This document shows, piece by piece, positions 1 through 8,566 of a stretch of DNA of 64,000 nucleotides. The stretch's first letter is position 1. Each line of letters starts with the position of its first letter. Source of the DNA: an uncultured Sphingomonadaceae bacterium (lineage in GTDB: Bacteria; Pseudomonadota; Alphaproteobacteria; Sphingomonadales; Sphingomonadaceae); contig CAJXSN010000010.1 of NCBI GenBank assembly GCA_913060895.1, positions 30,908-94,907 of the forward strand. Direction: 5' to 3'. The notes under the pieces were generated by a model. It was not told the DNA's origin and ran no database searches. It worked only from the letters and a program-made list of their open reading frames with translations. The translations under genes were made by a program, and so were the position numbers.

Positions 1-59
1 TATCTTAGCACCAGTCCAGTCGCAATACGGGAATATTGTCCGAATTGGCTGGAGCAATC

Positions 60-1796
60 ATGAAATCGCGTTCTGTTTTGTGGCTCTTGCTGATCGGCTT
101 GCTTTCATTCGCAGCATCATCGGCGATGGCAAATAGTTCGTCCATAGTGAACTTCAGCAATCGCGTTTGCAGCTTGGCGGGTCACGCCACGGCAAGTCCG
201 GAAGAAATTTTAAAACTACGCCCCGCATTCGATTGCGGCACCGGCAAGTTCACCAACAAAACCGATATGCTTTGGCTCGTCGCCGATATTGGCAATTTGC
301 ACGATAACATGGCCGAGCCCGTCATGCGCTTTCGTGCTGCGCGCCAAGGGGCGGTGACGCTGCACACCATATACCCCGACGGAAGCACACAGACGAACCG
401 TTATGATCAGGCTGCCATGACTGAGAACTGGCGCTCCCCATACGCGGTCGCCTTGCCTTTGGTCGGTCGCAATGGCCAATTTCCCGAAACGGTCCTGATC
501 AGCGCAGAGAATCCGTGGGATCCATCCAACTGGCACGATATCGAGTTGGTCGATGCCGAGTATGACCTTGCGTTGCACGAACAGGGCGAGTTGGTCAGCA
601 TGCTGGTGACCGGATTTCTACTCACGCCGCTGCTTCTGAGTTTCCTGTTTTTTATCATGATGCGTCAACGGTTTGTTTTCTACCACAGCCTGATTGCAGT
701 GGCCTTTCTGGTGAATCATATCTGTTGGTCGGGCCAGATATTCGATTTGTTTCCTGCGGCGACGCTGGTGGACAGATCCTGGATTGCCTTCATGGCGCTG
801 GCTGTTTTGGCCTATGCCGGCTGTATGCTCATCCGATCGCTCTGCAATCCTAATCTGCTAGGAGAATGGGGCGCTTTTTCACTGAAGTGCATGGCCTGGA
901 CCACCTTGATCACGACGACGATTATCGTGATCTTCGCTGATCAACTGTCACTTACAGGCTCATTAGTCTTTCACGTCGTCTATGGGATTATGGCGCTGAC
1001 AGCTGTCGGTAATCTGCTCCGATGCGCCGTTAAGGGCGACCGGCTTGCTTTACTGCAATTGATGGGTCTTTCAGTGGGTGTCGCAATCGCCATGAGCCGG
1101 ATTATCCGCGCTTTAGGCTGGATCGACCACCTGCCGATTTTCGATTTCGGATTCTACTTCGCAATTCTAATTGAGATCTTCGCAGTCAGCCTCATCGTCG
1201 GATATCGCGCTCTGCAGGTGCGGCGCGAACGCGACGATGCGCTGCTGGTCAGGCAAGGGCTAGAGGATATGGCCTACACCGATGAGTTGACGGGCCTCCC
1301 GAATCGCCGCGCCTTTTCAAAAGTATTCTCCGAACTTTGCGCACACGATGAAAAACGCGACAAAGTATGGGCGCTGGGCATTGCCGATATCGATCATTTT
1401 AAAAAAGTGAATGATCGGTACGGCCATGACGTGGGGGATAGGGTGTTGGCGCGAGTGGCGGCAATCATGAGCGGCCAGTGTCGCCGCGGCGACTATCTCG
1501 CGCGCTTGGGAGGGGAAGAATTCGTCTTACTGATATCCGCCAGAACCGAAGAAGGGATAGCGCGTCTTGCACAACGGCTGGTGGACAGTTGTGCCGCAGG
1601 CAATTTCGACGATACCGGTCATGCTGTCGGCCAGGTGACCATCAGCATGGGTCTGCATTTCCTCGAAAATACGCATGAGGCCGATCTGGAAACGATTTTT
1701 CGTATTGCCGACAAGGCGCTTTACGAAGCGAAAACGTCGGGCCGAAACCAATTTATCTTTGCGAAACCCACCAAGCCGATGTTGGTTGCTGCCTGA
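60..1796 (+). CDS. Membrane-bound diguanylate cyclase (7TM sensor + GGDEF)
   Basis: Predicted to make cyclic di-GMP from two GTP at the inner membrane in response to a periplasmic or membrane signal. The 578-residue protein begins with a hydrophobic signal segment (about residues 1-25). A periplasmic region follows, then a cluster of hydrophobic helices (about 185-395) resembling the 7TMR-DISM arrangement, then a GGDEF domain to the end. The active-site motif is GGEEF near residue 484, and an RxxD product-inhibition I-site (RRGD) lies five residues before it, so the enzyme looks active and feedback-inhibited. I chose ATG at 60 because GGAG lies five bases upstream and the signal segment starts there; a TTG at 36 is in frame but has no such support. 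It is a single gene facing the acyl-CoA block. The signal it senses is unknown. Confidence 0.9.
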   Translation: MKSRSVLWLLLIGLLSFAASSAMANSSSIVNFSNRVCSLAGHATASPEEILKLRPAFDCGTGKFTNKTDMLWLVADIGNLHDNMAEPVMRFRAARQGAVTLHTIYPDGSTQTNRYDQAAMTENWRSPYAVALPLVGRNGQFPETVLISAENPWDPSNWHDIELVDAEYDLALHEQGELVSMLVTGFLLTPLLLSFLFFIMMRQRFVFYHSLIAVAFLVNHICWSGQIFDLFPAATLVDRSWIAFMALAVLAYAGCMLIRSLCNPNLLGEWGAFSLKCMAWTTLITTTIIVIFADQLSLTGSLVFHVVYGIMALTAVGNLLRCAVKGDRLALLQLMGLSVGVAIAMSRIIRALGWIDHLPIFDFGFYFAILIEIFAVSLIVGYRALQVRRERDDALLVRQGLEDMAYTDELTGLPNRRAFSKVFSELCAHDEKRDKVWALGIADIDHFKKVNDRYGHDVGDRVLARVAAIMSGQCRRGDYLARLGGEEFVLLISARTEEGIARLAQRLVDSCAAGNFDDTGHAVGQVTISMGLHFLENTHEADLETIFRIADKALYEAKTSGRNQFIFAKPTKPMLVAA

Positions 1797-1832
1797 AGAT
1801 CAGTTCGTTTTTTGCCATTTTTTCGAAGAACG

Positions 1833-1875
1833 CTGTCCACCTATAAACGCCCGCAAATGGATCGTTTGCGGACAG
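1833..1875. terminator. Putative bidirectional terminator hairpin
   Basis: It lies between two convergent genes. CCGCAAA (1851-1857) pairs with TTTGCGG (1865-1871) across a 7-base loop. An alternative outer pairing is CTGTCC (1833-1838) with GGACAG (1870-1875). There is no clean U-tract on either strand, so termination is inferred from position and structure. Confidence 0.4.
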
Positions 1876-1943
1876 TCTGTTTCGATCAAGCAAACGGCTT
1901 TATCGGGCATTGCGCAATCGGCCCCGCTGCGAACAGAGACGCT

Positions 1944-3086
1944 TCAAACCTCGCGGCTCACCACTTCTTTCATGATCTCGCTTGTGCCACCATAAATACG
2001 CTGGACGCGGGCGTCTCTCCATAGCCGGGCGATGGCGTATTCATTCATGTAGCCTGCGCCGCCATGCAACTGCAGCGCCGCGTCGCAGATTTCCCATTGC
2101 AGGTCCGTGTGCCACAACTTGGCTGCGCTTGCCTCTCCGGTGGTCAGTTCACCGCGCAGGTGACGGACGATGGCCCAATCCAGATGGGCCCAGCCGACTT
2201 GCAGTTTCGCCTTCAGGTCCGCCAGTGTGAAACGGGTGTTCTGGAACTCGAACACTGTCTTGCCGAACGCCTTGCGATCTTTTGTGAAATTCACCGCTTC
2301 GTCGAAAGCGCGCTGGGCACCGGCCTGCGCGCCGACCGCGATGGACAGGCGTTCCTGCGGCAATTCCTGCATCAGATGAACGAAGCCGCGGCCCTCGCCG
2401 CCCAGCAAATTGGATTTAGGAACTCGGACATCGCTGAAGAACAGTTCCGATGTATCGGCACCGTGCTGACCGATCTTGTCGAGATTGCGCCCTTTTTCGA
2501 AACCGGGGGTGCCGGCATCGACCAGAACAAGCGAGGTCCCCTTGGCACCCTGGCTCGGATCGGTCTTGGCCACTACGATTACGACATCGGCGTTCTGACC
2601 ATTGGTGATGTAGGTTTTCGAGCCATTGATAATGTAATCATCGCCATCGGCCACAGCGGTCGTTCGCACGCCCTGAAGGTCGGACCCCGCACCGGGTTCG
2701 GTCATCGCAATGGCCGCGATGATCTCTCCCGAAACAAGGCCCGGCAGATATTTGGCTTTCTGCTCCGGACTGCCCAATCGCTCGAGATAATTGACGGTGA
2801 TGTCGCTTTGCAGGGTGAATCCGGCGGATGTGCCGAGATAGGCCAGCTCTTCATTCACCACGCAGTTGAACCCGAAATCGAGGCCGAGGCCGCCATGCTC
2901 CTCTGCGACGGTCGGGCACAGCATTCCTGCATCGCCGACAGCTTTCCACGCCTCGCGGCCGACAATCCCCTCTTCCTCGTGCTGGTCGAGGAACGGCTCC
3001 ACATGTTCGGCGAGCACCTTGCGGACTGTATCGCGAAACGCCTCGTGATCGTCATTATAGGCAAAGCGGGTGGCGGTATTCAGCAT
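1944..3086 (-). CDS. Acyl-CoA dehydrogenase (LCAD/IVD-like)
   Basis: FAD enzyme introducing an alpha,beta double bond into an acyl-CoA. At 380 residues it has full family length: N-terminal helical domain, beta domain with the MTEPGAGSDL flavin/substrate motif, and C-terminal helical domain with RKAFGK and LHGGAGY. At the place where medium-chain enzymes carry the catalytic Glu (YEGTS) it reads YGGTS. It does have the helix-G Glu context PQERL, as in long-chain and isovaleryl-CoA dehydrogenases, so the base is probably there. It is the last gene of a three-gene minus-strand operon (crotonase, racemase, this gene), 16 bases after the racemase. The substrate is not determined; the racemase neighbour suggests a 2-methyl-branched acyl-CoA. 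Confidence 0.9.
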   Translation of the reverse strand: MLNTATRFAYNDDHEAFRDTVRKVLAEHVEPFLDQHEEEGIVGREAWKAVGDAGMLCPTVAEEHGGLGLDFGFNCVVNEELAYLGTSAGFTLQSDITVNYLERLGSPEQKAKYLPGLVSGEIIAAIAMTEPGAGSDLQGVRTTAVADGDDYIINGSKTYITNGQNADVVIVVAKTDPSQGAKGTSLVLVDAGTPGFEKGRNLDKIGQHGADTSELFFSDVRVPKSNLLGGEGRGFVHLMQELPQERLSIAVGAQAGAQRAFDEAVNFTKDRKAFGKTVFEFQNTRFTLADLKAKLQVGWAHLDWAIVRHLRGELTTGEASAAKLWHTDLQWEICDAALQLHGGAGYMNEYAIARLWRDARVQRIYGGTSEIMKEVVSREV

Positions 3087-3102
3087 GGGTGGAATGGTCC
3101 TT

Positions 3103-4263
3103 TTAGCCGACCGTCCCTACTTCGCGCAGGGCATGACGTTCGGTTTCATCAATGTCGAGCGAAGCAAGAATGTCATCGGTCTGGTCGCCAGGCATGGGCG
3201 CTGGCGCAGGCTTCGCCGTTGGCGTTGCGGAGTAACGCGGCGCGGGTGCAGGCTGTGTATCGCCCGCCACTTCGATGAAAGTCTCGCGGGCAACGTTATG
3301 CGGATGCGACGCGGCCTCGGTCATCGTCAGCACCGGAGCATAGCAAACGTCTGTATGCTCCATTAGAGCGTCCCACTCGTCGCGGGTCTTGGTCTTGAAC
3401 AACGCGGTCAATTTGGCCTTCAGCGCATCCCAGTTTGCCGGGACCATCTGCGCATCGAAATCGCTGTCGTCTGCCAGACCGGCCAGCCTGCGCAGCTCGG
3501 CATAGAATTGCGGTTCGATACTGCCGATGGAAACAAATTTTCCGTCCGCAGTTTCATACGTGTCGTAGAAATGCGCACCGGTATCGAGCAGATTAACGCC
3601 CAGTTCCTCGCGCCACACACCGGTGTTTTTCATACCGTGCATCATGCCCATCAGCACCGCCGTGCCATCGGTCATCGCGGCATCGATCACCTGACCCCCG
3701 CCTCCATTGGGCCCGCCGCGCGCCACGCCCAGCAAGGCCGAGACCATGCCGAAAGCGAGCATCATCCCGCCGCCACCAAAATCGCCGACCATATTGATCG
3801 GCGGGGTCGGCTTGCCCCCGGCGCGTCCGAAATGCGCGAGTGCTCCGGCGAGAGCGATGTAGTTGATATCGTGCCCGGCATAGGGGGAATAGGGGCCGTC
3901 CTGCCCCCACCCCGTCATCCGGCCATAAACGAGGCGGGGATTATCGGAGAGCAGTTCATCCGGGCCAAGGCCCAGCCGCTCCATCACACCGGGGCGGAAT
4001 CCCTCGATAATCCCGTCGGCGCTGGCGCACAGCTTGCGGGCCAGCGCAACGCCCTCCTCCGTCTTTAAGTTCAGCGCGATTGATTTGCGGCCACGGGCCA
4101 GCACATCCTTGCTTGAGATCGGCTGACTGCCGCCCCGCCCGCCGCTGGCACGATCGACGCGGATAACCTCCGCACCGTGATCGGCCAGCATCATACCGCA
4201 AAACGGACCGGGGCCGATCCCGGCGAATTCGATTATGCGGATTCCGTCGAGTGGTCCGGCCAT
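3103..4263 (-). CDS. Alpha-methylacyl-CoA racemase (CaiB/BaiF, family III)
   Basis: Predicted to interconvert (2R)- and (2S)-2-methylacyl-CoA so that branched chains can enter beta-oxidation. The 386-residue length is right for the racemase branch of the family III CoA-transferases. The catalytic residues known from the mycobacterial racemase appear to be present: His131 in GHDINY, Asp161 in VGDFGGG and Glu250 in GSIEPQ. That set separates racemases from the Asp-acylating CoA-transferases and makes a simple CoA-transferase role less likely. It starts 5 bases after the upstream crotonase stop and is followed by an acyl-CoA dehydrogenase. Such racemases are typical of isoprenoid and sterol side-chain catabolism (family knowledge); the actual substrate here is inference. 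Confidence 0.85.
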   Translation of the reverse strand: MAGPLDGIRIIEFAGIGPGPFCGMMLADHGAEVIRVDRASGGRGGSQPISSKDVLARGRKSIALNLKTEEGVALARKLCASADGIIEGFRPGVMERLGLGPDELLSDNPRLVYGRMTGWGQDGPYSPYAGHDINYIALAGALAHFGRAGGKPTPPINMVGDFGGGGMMLAFGMVSALLGVARGGPNGGGGQVIDAAMTDGTAVLMGMMHGMKNTGVWREELGVNLLDTGAHFYDTYETADGKFVSIGSIEPQFYAELRRLAGLADDSDFDAQMVPANWDALKAKLTALFKTKTRDEWDALMEHTDVCYAPVLTMTEAASHPHNVARETFIEVAGDTQPAPAPRYSATPTAKPAPAPMPGDQTDDILASLDIDETERHALREVGTVG

Positions 4264-4268
4264 AGGAC

Positions 4269-5042
4269 TTACTTACCCTGCCAGTTGGGGGCACGCTTCT
4301 CGGCGAAGGCCTTGCTGCCTTCCTGCGCATCCTTTGACGCGAAGACCTGGGGCAGCAGCTTGGCCTGATGTTCATAGCGTTTGTCGAGATCCCAGCCGCG
4401 CGATTCGTCCACGATCTGCTTGGATACGCGTACGGCGATGGGGCCGTTGGCGGTGATTGCCTTGGCCAGTTCCAGCGCGCCCTCCAGCGCATCGCCTTCG
4501 GTGACGCGGTTGATCAGGCCCAGCTCGTAAGCGCGGGCCGAATCGATGAAATCACCGGTCAAAGCCAGTTCCATCGCCACTTTGTGCGGGATCAGATCAG
4601 GCAGAACCATCAGTCCGCCAGCAGCGGCGGCAAGACCGCGCTTCGCCTCGGGGATGCCGAATTTTGCCTTGCTGTTGGCCACCACCAGATCGCATGCAAT
4701 CATCAGCTCGAGTCCACCTGCCAAGGCATAACCTTCGACCGCGGCGATCAGAGGTTTGACCGGCTTCTGCTGAGTCAGGCCGCCAAAACCGCGACCCTCT
4801 ATACTGGGGCTCTCGCCGCGCAGGAAACCCTTCAAATCCATGCCGGAACAGAATGTGCCGCCCGCGCCGGTCAGAATGGCGACTCGCAAATCGTCGTCTT
4901 CGTCCAACCGGTCGAGCTGGGAAGCGATGCCTTCGGAAATCGCCTTGGTCATGGCGTTCTTCGCTTCGGGTCGGTTGATCGTCATGATCAGGACGCCATC
5001 ACGTACTTCGGCCAGCAGTTCGTCAGTTCCGGTATCACTCAT
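4269..5042 (-). CDS. Enoyl-CoA hydratase/isomerase (crotonase family)
   Basis: Predicted to hydrate or isomerise an enoyl-CoA. The 257-residue protein has the crotonase fold motifs: an oxyanion-hole segment (GTFCSGMDLKG) and a second one (GYALAGGLEL), followed by IPEAKRGL. The first catalytic Glu of classical hydratases is not obvious, so isomerase or another crotonase activity is possible. I placed the start at the ATG at 5042 because GGAGAG lies five bases upstream; a longer reading to 5060 has no ribosome site. It is first in the minus-strand operon with the racemase and acyl-CoA dehydrogenase, and is divergent from the thiolase at 5139. The 96-base gap must hold both promoters. Confidence 0.88.
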   Translation of the reverse strand: MSDTGTDELLAEVRDGVLIMTINRPEAKNAMTKAISEGIASQLDRLDEDDDLRVAILTGAGGTFCSGMDLKGFLRGESPSIEGRGFGGLTQQKPVKPLIAAVEGYALAGGLELMIACDLVVANSKAKFGIPEAKRGLAAAAGGLMVLPDLIPHKVAMELALTGDFIDSARAYELGLINRVTEGDALEGALELAKAITANGPIAVRVSKQIVDESRGWDLDKRYEHQAKLLPQVFASKDAQEGSKAFAEKRAPNWQGK

Positions 5043-5138
5043 TTCGTCTCTCCGTAGCATTTTGAAACTTTTCTTGTTGCATTGCTGCCGAGCCTTTACG
5101 AAAACGTCAACCTACAAAAAGAGAGAGGACCGATTCCC

Positions 5139-6416
5139 ATGACTACCGAAGCATCTTCCCAGCCCCATACAGCCTACATCGTCGACGCCGTGCGTACCCC
5201 GCGCGGGATCGGCAAACAGGGCAAAGGCGCGCTGGCGGCCGAACATCCCCAGCATCTTGCCGCAACCGTGCTTAAAGCCATTGCAGAACGGAATGGCATC
5301 GACACCAAAACGGTCGATGACGTGATCTGGTCCGTTTCCACGCAAGACGGCAAGCAGGGGGGCGATATGGGCCGGATGGCCGCGCTGGACGCCGGATACG
5401 ATGTCACCAGCAGCGGTATGACACTGGACCGGTTCTGCGGCGGCGGCATCACTTCTGTGAACCTTGCAGCAGCGCAGGTTATGTCAGGCATGGCCGATTG
5501 CGTGGTTGCCGGCGGCACGGAAATGATGAGCCTGACTGCGCAGATGGCCAAGGACAAGATGGCAGCCGGGCTCGCACCGCCGATGATGGGCAGTTATAAC
5601 GAGCGCCTTCAGGCCAAACACCCGCAAAGCCACCAAGGCGTATGCGGCGATGCGATTGCCAGCATGGAAGGCTTTACCCGCGAAGAGCTGGACGAAGTCG
5701 GCTATCGCAGCCAGCAGCGTGCCGCGCAGGCGATTAAGGAAGGCCGCTTCGACAAATCGGTTGTTCCGGTGGTGGATGACGAGGGGAACACCATCCTCGA
5801 CAAGGAAGAATTCCCGCGGCCGCAGACGACAATGGAAACGCTGGCCCAGCTGGAACCTGCCTTCCCCAAGATCGCTGACATGCCGCTGGACAAGGAAGGC
5901 ACAACTTTCCGCGGGCTGATTCAGAAGAAATACCCCGATCTGGATATTCAGCATTTCCACCATGCCGGCAACAGCTCCGGCGTGGTCGACGGTGCAGCGG
6001 CGGTTCTGATCGCGTCGAAAGAATATTGCGACAAGCATGGCCTGAAGCCGCGCGCGAAAATCGTGGCGACGGCGAATATGGGCGATGATCCGACACTGAT
6101 GCTCAACGCGCCTGTTCCTGCTGCCAAGCGAGTGCTGGAGCGCGCCGGTCTGACGCTGGACGATATCGACCTGTTCGAAGTCAACGAAGCATTCGCCGTG
6201 GTCGCGGCCAAGTTCGTCCGCGATCTCGATCTTGACTGGGACAAGGTCAATGTAAACGGCGGCGCGATTGCTCTGGGCCACCCCATCGGTGCGACCGGCT
6301 CCATGCTGATCGGCACCGTGGTCGATGAACTGGAACGCCAGAACAAAAAGCGCGGCCTGATCACCATGTGCGCCGCTGGCGGCATGGCCCCGGCCATTAT
6401 TGTAGAGAGGGTTTAG
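5139..6416 (+). CDS. Acetyl-CoA C-acyltransferase (thiolase)
   Basis: Thiolytic cleavage of 3-ketoacyl-CoA, the last step of beta-oxidation, or the reverse condensation. The 425-residue length is standard. The nucleophilic Cys lies in DRFCGGG (about residue 91), the His loop is NGGAIALGHPIGATGS, and the C-terminal Cys is in MCAAGG, so the full catalytic set is present. ATG 5139 is chosen because AGAGAGGA sits nine bases upstream and the family N-terminus aligns there; the in-frame ATG at 5082 would add 19 unsupported residues. The gene is divergent from the crotonase/racemase operon and is followed by a strong terminator. Confidence 0.93.
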   Translation: MTTEASSQPHTAYIVDAVRTPRGIGKQGKGALAAEHPQHLAATVLKAIAERNGIDTKTVDDVIWSVSTQDGKQGGDMGRMAALDAGYDVTSSGMTLDRFCGGGITSVNLAAAQVMSGMADCVVAGGTEMMSLTAQMAKDKMAAGLAPPMMGSYNERLQAKHPQSHQGVCGDAIASMEGFTREELDEVGYRSQQRAAQAIKEGRFDKSVVPVVDDEGNTILDKEEFPRPQTTMETLAQLEPAFPKIADMPLDKEGTTFRGLIQKKYPDLDIQHFHHAGNSSGVVDGAAAVLIASKEYCDKHGLKPRAKIVATANMGDDPTLMLNAPVPAAKRVLERAGLTLDDIDLFEVNEAFAVVAAKFVRDLDLDWDKVNVNGGAIALGHPIGATGSMLIGTVVDELERQNKKRGLITMCAAGGMAPAIIVERV

Positions 6417-6422
6417 GGGTTA

Positions 6423-6450
6423 GTATCGCACCCTGGACGGGGTGCGATAC
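6423..6450. repeat. 11-bp perfect inverted repeat after thiolase
   Basis: GTATCGCACCC (6423-6433) and GGGTGCGATAC (6440-6450) flank a 6-base loop, seven bases after the thiolase stop. There is no U-tract. It could act in mRNA 3'-end protection or as part of a double terminator. Confidence 0.5.
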
Positions 6451-6499
6451 CCTCGGTCATACGGCCTGAAGGCCGCGTCACTGCGGGCGGCGATTACTG

Positions 6500-6543
6500 C
6501 GGGCGGCCAGTCGGTCTTGCGATCGGCTTGGCCGCCCGTTTTT
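6500..6543 (+). terminator. Rho-independent terminator for the thiolase gene
   Basis: CGGGCGGCC (6500-6508) pairs perfectly with GGCCGCCCG (6530-6538) over a 21-base loop and is followed by TTTTT (6539-6543). A smaller hairpin, CGGCC-TGAA-GGCCG, lies at 6462-6475. Confidence 0.75.
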
Positions 6544-6576
6544 GTCAGAATGCGGTCTTGCCAGAATTCCGGCCTG

Positions 6577-7335
6577 CTAGAATAACGTCTCGCGCACCCA
6601 GTCGACGCTCGGCTGGGTGCTGGCGAGAACCGCGGCCCCCAGTTGGCGCGACCACAGCGTTTCGGCCCCGCCTTCCAACCGCCAGCGGTGTATCGCGCGG
6701 GTATAGAGGCCCAGATCATGTTCGGCACTGATGCCGATCGCGCCGAACACTGCGTGGGCGGTGTTGGCAATGCGCGGTGCTGCTTCGGCAGCGACTGACT
6801 TGGCGGTGGCTGCCTGCGCCATATCCGGCCAGCCCTTGCTCGCTGCCAATTCGACCGCGAGACGAACCGCCACGACATCCTGCGCCATAACGGCCAGGTT
6901 CTGCTGCAACGCCTGCTGTTTGCCGATGGGTTTGCCGAACTGGACCCGCTCGTTGGCATAGGCAACGGCCATGTCGAGCAACCTCCCCGCAGCGCCTGCG
7001 ATCAAAGCCGCCCGGAGCAGTGCGTTGGCGTTCGCGCGCTTGTCCGTGTCGCTGTCACCAGCTGCCCGCTCTATCATGGTTTGGCCCACAGGGGCGGGCA
7101 CGGCATGGCGGCCCAATGCCATCCATAACGGCGCAACGTCGGCGATTGCCAGCCCCGCACCGCCTGCATCCTCTGCCACCAAGGCATCGAGGAAACCGGA
7201 TTCCTCCACCGCCTGCATCGCGGCCTCGCCGCCGCCTGTGTCACTGGCACCCGCCTCTATGGCGCGCACCGCAGCGGGCGGGAAAACTTCGCCCAGCATC
7301 TGCTCGAACGGTTCAAGAAATTCGTTGTTTACCAT
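6577..7335 (-). CDS. Shortened acyl-CoA dehydrogenase-like subunit lacking the middle domain
   Basis: At 252 residues this is far below the roughly 380 of a normal acyl-CoA dehydrogenase. The N-terminal helical domain is recognisable (about 1-95, with SGFLDALVAEDAGGAGL). The chain then passes almost directly into the C-terminal helical domain (ANERVQFGKPIGKQQ, about 125 onward). The beta domain that carries the TEPGSGSD flavin motif is missing. No usual catalytic-base context is seen at the C-terminus. It follows a full-length acyl-CoA dehydrogenase by 12 bases in the same operon, so I infer it is the non-catalytic or structural partner of a heteromeric enzyme. A deletion-derived pseudogene is possible, but the frame is intact with a good GGGGGC ribosome site before ATG 7335. 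Confidence 0.75.
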   Translation of the reverse strand: MVNNEFLEPFEQMLGEVFPPAAVRAIEAGASDTGGGEAAMQAVEESGFLDALVAEDAGGAGLAIADVAPLWMALGRHAVPAPVGQTMIERAAGDSDTDKRANANALLRAALIAGAAGRLLDMAVAYANERVQFGKPIGKQQALQQNLAVMAQDVVAVRLAVELAASKGWPDMAQAATAKSVAAEAAPRIANTAHAVFGAIGISAEHDLGLYTRAIHRWRLEGGAETLWSRQLGAAVLASTQPSVDWVRETLF

Positions 7336-7347
7336 TGTCGAAGCCCC

Positions 7348-8499
7348 CTATCTCAGCCCCAGCCCGCGCGCGATAATCCCGCGCAAGATTTCCCGTGTTC
7401 CGCCACGCAGCGAGAAGCTGGGCGCGATATGGGTCACGAATGTCAGCGCGGCCTGCAATTCCTCGCTGACCGGCTCGTCAGGATAGGCCGCCAGATCGTC
7501 GCCGATGGCCAGAGGCAGAGCCTGCTCGAAAGCCGTCCCGAGGTCTTTGACCACCGAAGCTTCGACCACCGGGCTTTCGCCCGCAGCCAACTGACCGGTG
7601 CAGGCCAGCGACATCGCTCTCAGCGCGGCCAGTTTCGCCATAAATCCGCCAACCAGCGCGGTTGTCGCAGGATCGCTGCGGCCTGCGCCCCGCAAATGTG
7701 CCAGCCATGCATCGAACAGCACGATGCTGGAATAAATCCGCTCCGGCCCGCTGCGCTCGAATGCCAGCTCCGCCACGACCTGCTGCCAGCCGCCGCCTTC
7801 TTCACCGATCAACGCGTCCTCGGCCAGTTCGACATTGTCGAAGAACACTTCGGAGAAATGGGCATCGCCTGCCAGATCGGTGATCGGGCGGATATCCACG
7901 CCGGGGGCCTTCAGATCGACGATGATTTGCGACAATCCCCGATGCCGGTCGTCGCTGGTGCCCGACGTGCGGACCAGCGCGATCATGTAATCGGAATGCA
8001 CCGAATTGGTGGTCCAGATTTTCTGGCCGTTCAATCGCCAGCCTTCGTCGGTGCGCTCTGCCCGTGTGCGGACAGACGCAAGGTCGGACCCGCTGCCGGG
8101 CTCGCTCATCCCGATGCAGAACAACAGTTCGCCCCGGCAGATCGCGGGGATGTATTTCTGGCGCTGTGCTTCTGTGCCGAAATTGAGGATAAGCGGTGCG
8201 CTCTGCCGGTCGGCAATCCAGTGCGCCGCCACCGGAGCGCCAGCGGCGAGCAATTCCTCCACCACCACGAACCGCGCAAACGGCCCGCGTCCGCCCCCGC
8301 CATATTCGGTCGGAAGGGTCAGCCCCAGCAGCCCCGCCTGCCCCAGCTTTCGGCTGAACTCCGCATCGAAGCCCGACCACGACCGTGATCGCTGCGCCAA
8401 CGACATATCAGCCACCGATTCTTCGGCCAGACCGCGCACTTGTGCGCGCAACGCCTCGTCTTCAGGGGGAATGGCGGCGAGAGTGAGAGTATCGAACAG
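7348..8499 (-). CDS. Acyl-CoA dehydrogenase, probable CTG start
   Basis: FAD acyl-CoA dehydrogenase, the larger partner of the shortened homologue downstream. It has the N-terminal domain (GLTLPTEYGGGG), the beta domain with GMSEPGSGSDL and KIWTTN, and a C-terminal GGTREI. The first ATG/GTG/TTG in frame is a TTG at 8451, which gives 367 residues and cuts into the conserved N-terminus with no ribosome site. Reading upstream, the frame stays open for 16 more codons (LFDTLTLAAIPPEDEA) to a CTG at 8499 that has GGAG eight bases before it. This restores the family length (383 residues), so I set the start there. The gene is divergent from the crotonase at 8567. Confidence 0.85.
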   Translation of the reverse strand: MFDTLTLAAIPPEDEALRAQVRGLAEESVADMSLAQRSRSWSGFDAEFSRKLGQAGLLGLTLPTEYGGGGRGPFARFVVVEELLAAGAPVAAHWIADRQSAPLILNFGTEAQRQKYIPAICRGELLFCIGMSEPGSGSDLASVRTRAERTDEGWRLNGQKIWTTNSVHSDYMIALVRTSGTSDDRHRGLSQIIVDLKAPGVDIRPITDLAGDAHFSEVFFDNVELAEDALIGEEGGGWQQVVAELAFERSGPERIYSSIVLFDAWLAHLRGAGRSDPATTALVGGFMAKLAALRAMSLACTGQLAAGESPVVEASVVKDLGTAFEQALPLAIGDDLAAYPDEPVSEELQAALTFVTHIAPSFSLRGGTREILRGIIARGLGLR

Positions 8500-8566
8500 G
8501 GGGAAAACTCCTTATGGTGATACTTTTAGGTTTGCGGCACAGGCCTTTGCAACCTAGCAGGCCACT

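Noticed and set aside
2064..3278. A 404-codon open frame antisense to the acyl-CoA dehydrogenase gene
   Set aside because: Opposite a gene with clear family motifs; it crosses the gene boundary and shows no recognisable domain.
5484..6281. A 265-codon open frame antisense to the thiolase
   Set aside because: Shadow frame; the thiolase catalytic motifs are on the other strand.
6577..7335. Calling the shortened acyl-CoA dehydrogenase a pseudogene
   Set aside because: The frame is intact, it has a ribosome site, and it is coupled to a full-length partner, so a real short subunit is more likely.
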